In this document: positions 23,161 to 34,848 of the stretch, in pieces
Numbering within the stretch: the stretch's first letter is position 1
How the letters are laid out: each line of letters starts with the position of its first letter
From: Locusta migratoria
Lineage: Eukaryota; Arthropoda; Insecta; Orthoptera; Acrididae
Assembly: GCA_026315105.1 (NCBI GenBank)
Contig: CM048747.1
Span: 282,787,654-282,851,653 of the forward strand
Reading direction: 5' to 3'
Length of the DNA stretch: 64,000 nt
Program-made: the position numbers and the translations under genes
The notes under the pieces: model-generated
What the model was told of the DNA's origin: nothing
Database searches by the model: none
What the model saw: only the letters and a program-made list of their open reading frames with translations

Positions 23161-25497
23161 AGGTGGGTTGTCCAAGACGCGGCTGTTACTTGCGATTGCG
23201 GCTTGGCCTCCTCCCTTTTCCGGCCGTGGCGGACGGTGACGAGTCGGGATCACGACGCGAGCTGCTGCCGGTTACCAAGGTGCGGATCCGCTGTTCGGCG
23301 ACTCGGGAAATTCATGACGAAAAAAAATTTTCCGATTTTTTTTGCTGTAAAAAATACTGCGTGTTAAGGAAGCAAAGCTACATCACTTCCCACATTTAGT
23401 TTTTCGTTACAGATTCTCGTTTTCCTTTAAAAAATTAAAAAGCGTTACTTTCGGTTGTGCGTGTTTTTTTCACTTTTTATTACATCTCTGTCGAGTTTAA
23501 GGAAACTAACACGCGAAAAAATTTGGTTTTTGCATATCTTGTAGTTTCATACCTCAGCTTGGTAACGAAGTGTCTAATTTCTCAAAATTTCTCATAGTTA
23601 TTCAGATACTTAATTTTTAAGTAACCTATTGCATTAAATTTGAAGTGTTTACATCGAATAATGTAGTCGCTGGCTACTTTGCGTATGGTTCTTTTTAGGT
23701 CATACATTGTTGCGGATGAAATGAAGCCAATAAATCGAAATTATTTTCAAAATTGAGAGCAAGACTATACCTGTCTCCGTTTTCGAGATTTTGGCTCATA
23801 TATCTATGGTGCGGGAGCGTCTCGACTAGCGCGCCAGTTCTCTCCACGTGCAACCTGAATTGTGCGGAGGTAACAATCATCACATCTTATAAACTGTTGA
23901 AGATATTGAACCCTTTTTTTTTTAAATGATAGCGTGGGAAGGCATTCATGTTTTACACAATCATTAATTCTAAAAGCTTTTTTATCTACAGGTATACAGA
24001 AATAACTATAGTTTTTTACTATGAAACGAGGTATTAATTAAACAGTATTTAATATTTATGGAGGTTTATTTCCGTCTATTGCAACTAAATGAAAGGCGTT
24101 TCGCTTCTTTATTTGTGAACCATAATCAATGGCAGTTTTTAGTGTTAATTCTATGTGCGACTTCATGGAGCTGTGTGTGTGTTCTCCAAAGGGATGGAAG
24201 TTTTGGTTCTTTATCTCATCACATTGCCATGTACTTTACTTTGTCACTGCAGGTTTTAACTGTTAGGGTTTTCTATATATTGATACTATTTTTGTGACAC
24301 ATGACCGTGAAAGCTGTTAAAACATTTTTATTAACAGGCACCTTTTAAATGACGAAACGAAATTCACACTTGAGTTTAGATTAAATCCTAAACCGATTCA
24401 ACAAATCTATCAGTGCAGCAGAAGAAAAAAATATTGAATAAAAATAAAACGCAGTGACGCTAAGGTAATTGTTCTTTTATTTTCTTATTTATGATTGCGG
24501 CGCTGTTTATAAGACCAGGAGTGTGTTTATCTGAAACTCCTAATGCAGCTTGCGTCTCTCTCGTGTCAGACTTTTTTTCATTTTTATTTATTTATTTATT
24601 TTATTATTATTTCTTTTTAACTGATTGGATTCACCTTCTGTATTGGCTTTCAAATAAGTCCCAGTGTTCGAAAACGTACAGTTGAATTTTTTTGTAAGGG
24701 AGATCAAAAACAACAAACACATACCAAACAAAAGATTTTTCTGTAGCTTGTTAAATGTATCAACAACAGTTGTAAGACTGTTTGCTGTTTTGTTATAATT
24801 TATTTCATTCTGACCGATTTCTGTCCTAAACCATCTTCCAGGGTCTATGGAAAACAAAACAATTTAAAAATATCGAAGATGTCATCCATACCATACACGA
24901 GACATTTGAATCTAAATGGTACACCACAACATTTATCTTTGTTCATATAAACTAAGATAATTTTTACGGCGAACCACAAAACGGACTTTATTGGTATGAA
25001 TAAAATTATTACATTAACGCTTTCATGCATTTCTTTACACCTGTGGGATCACCTGCACAAAAAAATTAGTTACCACCGATCACATATTTTATTTCCAAAA
25101 CCCTAGAGGCCAATACACCTCCTTTTCCAACCTTCATTTCTCTTTTATTTCTCCGAATATTTTCAGTCTACTCTTATATGTCACTAGATTGCCCTGAAAT
25201 CTAAATCTGTTCAACGTACAAAGGGAATAGCTTAATGGCAAGACGAGCTCATGTGTTATGAGTGGTTCATATCCGTTTTTCTTCGGTCCGCTTGGCTCAA
25301 CATCTTTCTGCCGCTGCCTTGAGTCGTCGCGACTCCCATCGCAACACTGTTCACTGGTGCAGTCCTGCGATTGTCGCCGCATCAGCCGCGCGCCGCACTC
25401 CATACTCAAAGTGCGCATGCGCGAGCAGCCATCCTCTGACGTCACGAGCCGACCCATCGCAGCCGCAGGCAGCAATCGCGCCTTGAACAACCCACCT
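23161..25497 (+). mobile_element. Harbinger-type TIR element 'A', copy 1, complete
   Basis: Starts AGGTGGGTTGTCCAAGACGC and ends GCGCCTTGAACAACCCACCT, inverted ends of about 20 bp, with TAA on both sides (23158-23160, 25498-25500). A TAA three-base duplication and GGTGGG ends suggest PIF/Harbinger. The roughly 2.3 kb interior has only short frames with stops. The same frames recur in the other copies (for example MEVYFRLLQLNERRFASL) because the DNA is repeated, and I see no transposase. A CpG-rich, CRE-like TGACGTCA segment lies near the right end. Confidence 0.88.
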
Positions 25498-25500
25498 TAA

Positions 25501-27640
25501 GGCCCGTGGGTTGTCCAAGGCGTGATTGCTGCCTGCGGCTGCGATGGGTCGGCTCGTGACGTCAGAGGCTGGCTGCTCGCGCATGCGCACTTTGAGTATG
25601 GAGTGCGGCGCGCGGCTGATGCGGCGACAATCGCAGGACTGCACCAGTGAGCAGTGTTGCGATGGGAGTCGCGACGACTCAAGGCAGTGGCAGAAAGATA
25701 TCGAGACAAGCGGACCAAAGAAAAACGGATATGAACCACTCATAAGATCAGCTCGTCTCGCCATTAAGCTATTGCCTTTGTACATTGAAAAGATTTAGAT
25801 TTCATGGCACTGTAGTGACATATATAAGAGTAGACTGAAAATATTCCGAGAAATAAAAGAGAAATGAAGGTTGGAAAAGGAGCTGTATTTGCCTCTAGGG
25901 TTTTGGTAATAAAAAATGTGAACGGTGGTAACTAATTTGTTTGTTTGTTTAGGTGATCCACAGGTGTAAGGCAATGCTTGACAACGTTCATGTAATATTT
26001 TCAGTAATGTCATTCATACCAATACAGACCGTTTTGTGCCGTGCCGTAAAAATTATCTTAGTTTATATGAAAAAATATAAATGTTGTGGTGTACCATTTA
26101 GATTCAAATGTCTCGTGTACGGTATGGATGACATCTTCGATATTTTAAATTTTTTTTGTTTTCTTTATTCCCTGGAAGATGGTTTAGGACAGAAACCAGT
26201 CAGAATGAAATAAATTATAACAGAACAGCAAACAGTCTTACAACTGTTGTTGATACATTTAACAAGCGACAGAAAAATCTGTTGTTTGGTATGTTTGCTA
26301 TTTTTGATCTCCCTTGGAAAAAATTTCAACTGTACGTTTCGAACACTGGAACTTATTTCAAAGGCAATACAGAAGATGAATCCAATCACTTAAAATGACA
26401 ATTACCTTAGCGTCACTGCGTTTTATTTTTCATTTATTATTTATTTATTTTCAACTGCACTGATAGATTTGTTGAATCGGTTATAGGATTTTCTCTGTAT
26501 GTCACAATCTGCAAGTTCCAATTCATGCGCAAACTGGCTGACATTTAATCTAAACTCAAGTATGAATTTCGTGTCGTTATTGAAAAGGTGTCTGTTAATA
26601 AAAATGTTTTAACAGCTTTCATGGTCATGTGTCACAAAAATAGAATCAATATATAGAAAACCCTAACAGTTAAAATCTTGAATGACACAGTGAAGTACAC
26701 GGTAATGTGATAAAATAAAAAACCAAAACTTCCATCCCTTTGGAGAATACACACACAGCTCCATGAAGTCGCACATAGAATTAACACTAAAAACTGCCAT
26801 TGATGGTTCACAGATAAAGAAGCGAAACGCCTTTCATTTGGTTGCAACAGACGGAAATAAACCTCCATAAATATTAAATACTGTTTAATTAATACCTCGT
26901 TTCATCGTAAAAAAAACTACAGTTATTTCTGTATAACTGTAGATAAAAAAAAAAAGCTTTGAGTATTAATGATTTTGTAAAACATGAATTCCTTCCCAGG
27001 CTATCATTTAACAGTTTATAAGATGTGTTGATTGTTACCTCCGCACAATTCAGGTTGCACGCGGAGAGAAATGGCACGCTAGTCGCGACGCTCCCGTGCC
27101 GTAGATATACGAGCCGAAATCTCGAAAACGGAGACAGGTATCGTCCTTCTCTCAACTTTAAAAATAATTTCGAATTATTGGCTTCATTTCATCCGCAACA
27201 ATGTATGACCTAAAATGAACCATACGCAAAGTAGCCAGCGACTACATTTTTCGATGTAAACACTTCAAGTTTAATGCAATAGGTTACTTAAAAATTAAAT
27301 ATTTGAATAACTATGAGGAATTTTGAGAAAATAGACACTTCGTTATCAAGCTGGGGTATGAGACTACAAGATATGAAAAAACCAAATTTTTTTGCGTGTT
27401 AGTTTCCTCAAACTCGACAGAGATGTAATAAAAAGTGAAAAATACACGCACAACCTAAAGTAGTGCTTTTTATTTTTTTAAAGGATAACGAGAATCTGTA
27501 ACAAAAAAACTAAATGTGGGCACTGATGTAGCTTTGCTTCCTTAAAATGCAGTAATTTTTTCAGCAAAAAAATCGTAAATTTTTTTTTCGTCATGAGTTT
27601 CCGGAGTCGCCGACTAGGAGCCGCGCCTTGGTAAATGGCA
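25501..27640 (-). mobile_element. Element A, copy 2, inverted and 5' truncated
   Basis: The sequence is the reverse complement of copy 1, starting GGCCCGTGGGTTGTCCAAGG immediately after the TAA of copy 1, so copies 1 and 2 form an inverted pair of more than 2 kb with almost no spacer. The first few bases of its end are altered (GGCCCGTGGG instead of AGGTGGG). It stops at about 27640 within the outer 5' region, where copy 3 begins. Confidence 0.85.
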
Positions 27641-29641
27641 GTTTGAGGAAACTAACACACACAAAAATTTGATTTTTGCATATCTTGTAGTTTCACACCT
27701 CAGCTTGATAACGAAGTGTCGTTTTTCTCAAAATTCCTCATAGTTATTCAAATACTTAATTTTTAAGTAACCTATTGCATTAAACTTGAAGTGTTTACAT
27801 CGAATAATGTAGTCGCTGGCTACTTTGCGTATGGTTCATTTTAGGTCATACATTGTTGCGGATGAAATGAAGCCAATAATTCGAAATTATTTTTAAAGTT
27901 GAGAGCAGGATGATACCTGTCTCCGTTTTTGAGATTTTGGCTCGTATATCTACGGTACGGGTGCGTCGCGACTAGCGCGCCGGTTCTCTTCACGTGCAAC
28001 CTGAATTGTGCGGAGGTAACAATCATCACATTTTATAAACTGTTGAAGATATTGAACCCTTTTCTTAAATGATAGCCTGGGAAGGAATTCATGTTTTACA
28101 CAATCATTAATACTCAAAGCTTTTTTTATCTACAGGTATACAGAAATAACTATAGTTTTTTACGATGAAACGAGGTATTAATTAAACAGTATTTAACATT
28201 TATGGAGGTTTATTTCCATCAATTGCAACTAAATGAAAGTCGTTTCGCTTCTTTATTTGTGAACCATCATCAATGGCAGTTTTTAGTGTTAATTCTATGT
28301 GCGACTTCATGGAGCTGTGTGTGTATTCTCCAGAGTGATGTACATTTTGGTTCTTTATTTCATCTAATTGCCGTGTACTTCACTCTGTCATTGCACATTT
28401 TAACTGTTAGGGTTTTCTATATATTGATCCTATTTTTGTGAAACATGACCATGAACGCTGTTAAAACATTTTTATTAACAGGCACCTTTTAAATGACGAC
28501 ACGAAATTCATACTTGAGTTTAGATTAAATGTCAGCCAGTTTTCACATGAATTGGAACTTGCAAGAGTGACATACAGAGAAAATCCTATAACCGATTCAA
28601 CAAATCTATCAGCGCAGCTGAAAAAATAAATAAATAAATAAAATAAAACGCAGTGACACTAAGATAATTGTTCTTTTATTTTCTTATTTACGATTGCGGC
28701 GCTGTTTATAAGACCAGGGGTGTGTTTACCTGAAACTCCTGATGCAGCTTGCATCTCTCTCGTCTCAGGCGTTTTTTTTTTTTTTAACTGATTGCATTGA
28801 CATTTTGTATTGCCTTTGAAATAAGAAAAAGTACAGTTGAATTTTTTCCAAGGGAGATCAAAAATAGCAAACACATATATTTTTCTGTAGCTTGTTACAT
28901 GTATCAACAACAGTTGTAAGACTCTTTGCTGTTTTGTTATAATTTATTTCATTCTGACTGGTTTCTGTCCTAAACCATCTTCCAGGGAATATGGAAAACA
29001 AAAAGATTTTAAAATATCGAAGATGTCATCCATACCGTACACAAGACATTTGAATCTAAATGGTACACCACAACATTTATCTTTGTTCATATAAACTAAG
29101 ATAATTTTTACGGCGAGCCACAAAACGGACTTTATTGGTATGAATAAAATTATTACATTAACGCTTTCATGCATTTCTTTACACCTGTGGGATCACCTGC
29201 ACAAAAAAATTAGTTACCACCGGTCACATATTTTATTTCCAAAACCCTAGAGGCCAATACGCCTCCTTTTCCAACCTTCATTTCTCTTTTATTTCTCCGA
29301 ATATTTTCAGTCTGCTCTTATATGTCACTAGATTGCCCTGAAATCTAAATCTGTTCAACGTACAAAGGGAATAGCTTAATGGCGAGACGAGCTCATGTGT
29401 TATGAGTGGTTCATATCCGTTTTTCTGCGGTCCGCTTGGCTTGACATCTTACTGCCGCTGCCCTGAGTCGTTGCGATTCCCATCGCAACACTGTTCACTG
29501 GTGCAGTCCTGCGATTGTCGCCGCATCAGCCGCGCGCCGCACTCCAAACTCAAAGTGCGCATGCGCGAGCAGCCAGCCTCTGATGTCACAAGCCGATCCA
29601 TCGCAGCCGCAGGCAGCAATCGCGCCTTGGACAACCCACCT
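27641..29641 (+). mobile_element. Element A, copy 3, lacking its 5' end
   Basis: Begins abruptly at TTTGAGGAAACTAACACACA, homologous to about 350 bp inside copy 1, and runs to the normal right end CGCCTTGGACAACCCACCT followed by TAA. The junction with copy 2 at 27640 shows no terminal repeat, so this joint was made by rearrangement rather than by clean insertion. Confidence 0.85.
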
Positions 29642-29644
29642 TAA

Positions 29645-29671
29645 AGCCGCGGTGGAGTAGCTGAGCGGTGT
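29645..29671 (+). repeat. 5' head of a split type 2 SINE
   Basis: AGCCGCGGTGGAGTAGCTGAG, the A-box head of the type 2 SINE, is cut after GGTGTAA. The rest of the SINE continues at 33094. Element B and copy 4 of element A lie between the halves. Confidence 0.85.
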
Positions 29672-30796
29672 AAAGGTGGGATTCCCACGCAGCGTCAGAC
29701 GCATGCGGCTGCCGTTGTGTGTCTGCCGCACTGCACTGCTACAGATGGTGTTATACGGGACCCATGCTGCGTCCGCCTCATGCAGCTGACGCTACGGCCG
29801 TGTGCGGCTGAGAGCAGTCCAGACGCAGCCGCAAAGCTGAACACGACAGCGTGTCCGAAGGAACAGTACTGTTCACGGTGGTGGAAGATGAGAAATTGCT
29901 GGAAATGGTTTCTAAATTTCCTTGTAACTACAAAGTATCGTTACTAGGATACAAGGACCAAACTGTGAATGATAAAGCTTGGAGAGAGATAGAGGAATTC
30001 GTGGAAAGAACGAGTAAGAAAAGCACTTTATACTTTCTATTTATTCATAATGTTTATTACTTAGTTGTCAGGCAAATAAAGCATATTGTAATAAACAAGA
30101 ATAAGTAGCATCTCTAAGTAAATTATCAGTCGTTTCTGGCTTCAGACTGATCGGCAAATAAAATATGGGAAGTACTTAACAGAGTGAAGGCATTTTCTGA
30201 AACTCTACGAGCTCATGGAAGACGGTAGTTAAAAATGACTTTTTTTTTTTTGCCAGTACTAGCAACTCGAAGAGAAAAAAGTTTCATCATGTTTGGATGT
30301 AATCGAAATGCCTCGTCCCCTACAACATGTGGCACTACTATGTCCGAAACCGGCAGCTTAGTAGGCGGAGGTAACATTTTACCACTTGAAAACAGTTTAC
30401 CGATAACTTATTACTTTTATCAAAAATTCCACTGCCACGTTGTTTCCCATATGACCCGACGCCAATGAAAATGAATTTGTAGTTGGAGTCAACCACAGCA
30501 AGAAGGACGGTATACAATGAGCCTGTCAGTGCAAGAAGAAAAAAATCGCACGTGCCTTCGTCAGTTCTTTTGAGGTGAATCGGATGTATTTCAGCATTTT
30601 CCTCACATAGCTGCAGCTAACATCAAATAAAGCAACAAATCGCGCTCACTCATCCTTTCAGCACAGATGCAGCAGACCAACTATAGAAACACTGTGCGGC
30701 TGCCGCCTTATAGGAATCGCCAGCCATGCGTCAGCCGCACTACGTCAGACGCACAACGGCAGCAGCATGGGTCAGACGCGGCATAGGAATCCCACC
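29672..30796 (+). mobile_element. Harbinger-type TIR element 'B' with MADF exon
   Basis: Ends AGGTGGGATTCC at the left and GGAATCCCACC at the right. TGCTGCCGTTGTGCGTCTG and similar GC-rich sequence extends the inverted match. TAA precedes the left end and follows the right end (30797-30799), where copy 4 of element A starts. It shares the GGTGGG tip with element A but the inner sequence differs. It encodes the first exon of a MADF-domain protein, the usual partner protein of PIF/Harbinger transposases. Confidence 0.82.
29851..30014 (+). pseudogene. MADF-domain exon in element B
   Basis: The frame reads VVEDEKLLEMVSKFPCNYKV, then YKDQTVNDKAWREIEEFVER, matching the start of a MADF domain (acidic-K-L-L-E, tyrosine, then K-AW-EI). 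MADF is a Myb/SANT-like DNA-binding domain. In PIF/Harbinger elements such a protein helps import and target the transposase. GAACGA followed by GTAAGA at 30012 fits a splice donor at the usual mid-domain intron position. I could not find the second exon, so the gene is broken or incomplete. The frame opens at GTG with no clear ATG upstream. Confidence 0.7.
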
Positions 30797-30799
30797 TAA

Positions 30800-33093
30800 A
30801 GGTGGGTTGTCCAAGACGCGGCTGTTAGCTGCGATTGCGGCTCGGCCCCCCTCCCTTTCCCGGCTGTGGTGGACGGTGGCGAGTCGGGGGCACGACGCGA
30901 GCCGCTGCCGTTTACCATGCCGCGGCTACTGTCGGCGACTAGGGAAATTCATGGTCAAAATAAAATTTCCGATTTTTTTGCTGTAAAAAATACTGCATGT
31001 TAAGGAAGCAAAGCTACATCAGTTCTCATATTTAGTTTTTCGTACAGATTCTCGTTTTCCGTTAAAAAATTAAAAAGCATTACTTTCGGTTGCGCAAGTT
31101 TTTTTTTACTTTTTATTGCATCTCTGTCGAGTTTGAGGAAACTAACATGCAAAAAAATTTGGTTTTTGCCTATCTTGTAGATTCATACCCCAGCTTGGTA
31201 ACGAAGTGTCTAATTTCTCAAAATTCCTCATAGTTATTCAGATACTTAATTTTTAAGTAACCTATTGCATTAAACTTTAAGTGTTTACATCGAAAAATGT
31301 AGTCGCTGGCTACTTTGCGTATGGTTCATTTTAGGTCATACATTGTTGCGGATGAAATGAAGCCAATAATTGGAAATTATTTTTAAAGTTGAGAGCAGGA
31401 CGATACCTGTCTCCGTTTTCGAGATTTTGGCTCGTATATCTACGGTACGGGAGCGTCGCGAGTAGCGCGCCAGTTCTCTCCACGTGCTACCTGAATTGTG
31501 CGGAGGTAACAATCATCACATTTTATAAACTGTTGAAGATATTGAACCCTTTTTTTAAATGATAGCCTGGGAAGGAATTCATGTTTTACACAATCATTAA
31601 TACTCAAAGCTTTTTTTATCTACAGGTATACAGAAATAACTATAGTTTTTGCGATGAAACGAGGTATTGATTAAACAGTATTTAATATTTATAGAGGTTT
31701 ATTTCCGTCTATTGCAACTAAATGAAAGGCGTTTCGCTTCTTTATTTGTGAACCATCATCAATGGCAGTTTTTTAAGTGTTAATTCTATGTGCGACTTCA
31801 TGGAGCTGTGTGTGTATTCTCCAAAGCGATGGGAGTTTTTGTTCTTTATTTCATCAAATTGCCGTGTACTTCACTGTGTCATTGCAGATTTTAACTGTTA
31901 AGGTTTTCTATTTATTGATTCTATTTTTGTGACACATGAGCATGAAAGCTGTTAAAACATTTTTATTATCAGACACCTTTTCAATAACGACACTAAATTC
32001 ATACTTGAGTTTAGATTAAATGTCAGCCAGTTTGCACATTAATTGGAACTTGCAGAGAGTGACATACAGAGAAAATCCTATAACCGATTCAACAAATCTC
32101 AGTGCAACTGATAAAAATAAAACGCAGTGACGCTAAGGTAATTGTTCTTTTATTTTCTTATTTACGATTGCGGCGCTTTTTATAAGACCAGGAGTGTTTA
32201 TCTGAAACTCCTGATGCAGCTTGCATCTCTCTCGTCTCAGGCCTTTTTTTTTCTTCTTTTCATTTTAACTGTTTGGATTTACCTTCTGTATTGCCTTTGA
32301 AATAAGTCCCAGTGAAAATTTTTTCCAGGGGAGATCAAAAATAGCAAACACACACCAAACAAAAGATTTTTCTGTAGCTTGTTAAATGTATCAACAACAG
32401 TTGTAAGACTGCTGTTTTGTTATAATTTATTTCATTCTGACTGGTTTCTGTCCTAAACCATCTTCCAGGGAATATGGAAACCAAAAAGATTTTAAAATAT
32501 CGAATATGTCATCCATACTGTACACAAGACATTTGAATCTAGGTACACCACAACATCTATCTTTGTTCATAAAAACTAAGATAATTTTTACGGCGCGCCA
32601 CAAAACGGACTGTATTGGTATGAATGAAATTAATGAAAATATTACATTAATGTTGTCATGCATTTCCTTACACCTGTGGGATCACCTAAACAAAAAAATT
32701 AGTTACCACCGGTCACATTTTTTATTTCCATAACCCTAGAGGACAATACAGCTCCTTTTCCAACCTTCATTTCTCTTTTATTTCTTCGAATATTTTCAGT
32801 CTACTGATATATGTCACTAGATTGCCATGAAATCTAAATATGTACAACGTACGTAGGCAATAGCTTAATGGCGAGACGAACTCATCTTATGAGTGGTTCA
32901 TATCCGTTTTTCTTCGGTCCGCTTGTCTCGACATCTTTCTGCCGCTGCCTTGAGTCGTCCGACTCCCATCGCAACACTGCTGACTGGTGCAGTCCTGCGA
33001 TTGTCGCCGCATCAGCCGCGTGCCGCACTCCAAACTCGAAGTGCGCATGCGCGAGCAGCCAGCCTCTGACGTCACGCCTTGGACAACCCACCT
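30800..33093 (+). mobile_element. Element A, copy 4, complete
   Basis: AGGTGGGTTGTCCAAGACGC at the left to CGCCTTGGACAACCCACCT at the right, TAA on both sides (30797-30799 and 33094-33096). It has the same interior as copies 1-3 and lacks a short piece of the GC-rich right end (GAGCCGACCCATCGC). Confidence 0.88.
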
Positions 33094-33268
33094 TAAGGCG
33101 CCTCGCTGCGGAGCGCGTGGTTGCTCGCCGTCGGAGGTTAGAGTCCTCCCTGGGGCATGGTTGTGTGTGTGTTGTCCTTAGGTTAGTTTAGCTTAGTAAA
33201 AGTAGTTCGTAAGCTACGGACTGAAGACCACGCAGTTTAGTCCGATAGATTTACAAACATTTCAACAT
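33094..33268 (+). repeat. 3' body of the split type 2 SINE
   Basis: Resumes with TAAGGCGCCTCGCTGCGGAG, GGAGGTTAGAGTCCTCC (B box with one change), TTAGGTTAGTTTAGC, CGGACTGAAGACC and ends ACAAACATTTCAACAT. CCTATTAA follows at 33269-33276 and matches CCTATTAA at 23153-23160, left of copy 1, giving the original target duplication of this SINE. Confidence 0.85.
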
Positions 33269-33276
33269 CCTATTAA

Positions 33277-34282
33277 CTAATACAGTAGTAGGCATTGCTT
33301 AAACACTAAAATCGTTTCGTGATCGCACAACGAAAATAGCTTAAAACAGATCAATTCTGGTCCATCGAATATCCACACTTGTAAAATCTATTGTAGTATC
33401 ATATACACCGTTCAGTTACATTTCTGTAAAGGAATAAGAGAAAAAAAATAATGTTACTAAAACTATTTACAAAAGTTAAAGTCCTGAAAATTCGACCAAA
33501 TTATAACAATTTATGAAAGTAACTCACCCTCTAGTCATCCGATTATTGAAGAATAGATCACCAATTACATAAACCATTGACCTCTCCACCATGAACACTG
33601 TTACATCTAACATCTATTTTCACCCACTTCACCAGTTTTCAAGTCCAACAGTGCATTTAAGCAAGTTACAACCGCCGTTAAGTTCGACACCAACAACGAG
33701 GAACGTCCAATTCGATTTATTAAAAATTTTTAAAACATTTTTACATCCAAATGACAAACCTTCCCAGATGATTCGTTTAGACTCCCAAATGTAACAGAGC
33801 AACACCTACAACTGGGTAAACCATTTTGTTTGCAACATGATAATATTGGGTGGTAATTGAAACTTTTTATGAGTATCTGAAGAAGAACAGCTCGGATGTA
33901 CTGTAATTGTATAGCGGTAACAGTTGATCTATCTGATAGCTTTGGATAACAGTCAAACCCATCCTAACCTGCTTTAGAGTGATTCTAACAAAGCAAATTT
34001 AATAAAAGTTTAGAACTTTCCCCAACCAACAACAGTATTAATTGGATCCATCCCAAACATCCAACAAGTAACATCCAGTCAAAAGATCCTATAACTTAAT
34101 ACAATTCATAGTCCACTAGACCATATTTCTGAAAAGTTTTCTATCAGTCACTAGACCACTTACCTCGTGCGTTTAACAATCGCTTATGCACAAACAGCCA
34201 TTGTCCTGCCGCGTTGAAATGGTCATTACTCTCAGTAAACATCCATAACACATCGAGTTGTGCGGCTCGGTGGCACAGTGGT
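33277..34282. other. No recognised gene
   Basis: AT-rich. The frame at 33591-33794 has no family resemblance. Confidence 0.4.
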
Positions 34283-34291
34283 AGGCTATTT

Positions 34292-34488
34292 ATCAAAAAT
34301 GTTTGTAAATCTATCGGACCAAACTGCGTGGTCATCAGTCCGTAGCTAACAAACTACTTAAACTAGGGTAAACTAACCTAAGGACAATACACACATCCAT
34401 GCCAGAGGCAGGACTCGAACCTCCGACGGTGAGCAACCGCGCGCTCCGCAGCGAGGCGCCTTAGACCGCTCGGGTACTCCACCCCGGC
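34292..34488 (-). repeat. SINE type 2, complete
   Basis: Minus-strand copy with CGAACCTCCGACGGTGAGC and TAGACCGCTCGGGTACTCC. AGGCTATTT flanks it at 34283-34291 and 34489-34497. The target itself (CGGTGGCACAGTGGTAGG) looks like a small tRNA-like sequence. Confidence 0.93.
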
Positions 34489-34848
34489 AGGCTATTTTTC
34501 CATAACAGCAATAGTGTGCCGTATTATTAGTAATCCAGATAAATTTAGTTTAACATGGTACAATATAAACAATTACATATTTTAGGGAATCACATCGACG
34601 ATTACAGGTACATCAGCGCACATTATTAACACCGCAGAAGCAGAATAAGGTATCTTATGACGCCAGTAGACAACTCGTAAGCCTCATCAGCACACCACCG
34701 AAGGATAAAAGTGTCCGTCTACAGATGAAGATTCCTAGAATGCTTATAATCGCATCCAGCAACACGAAAATTGTTCAAATGTTCGTATAGTCTATGGGAC
34801 TTAACTACGGGGTCATCAGTCCCTAAACTTACAAACAACTTATGAACT

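Noticed and set aside
25134..33191. Recurring frames such as those with the SGSYPFFFGPL and MIVTSAQFRLH starts
   Set aside because: They recur because element A is present four times; stops and length differ between copies and no protein family is evident.
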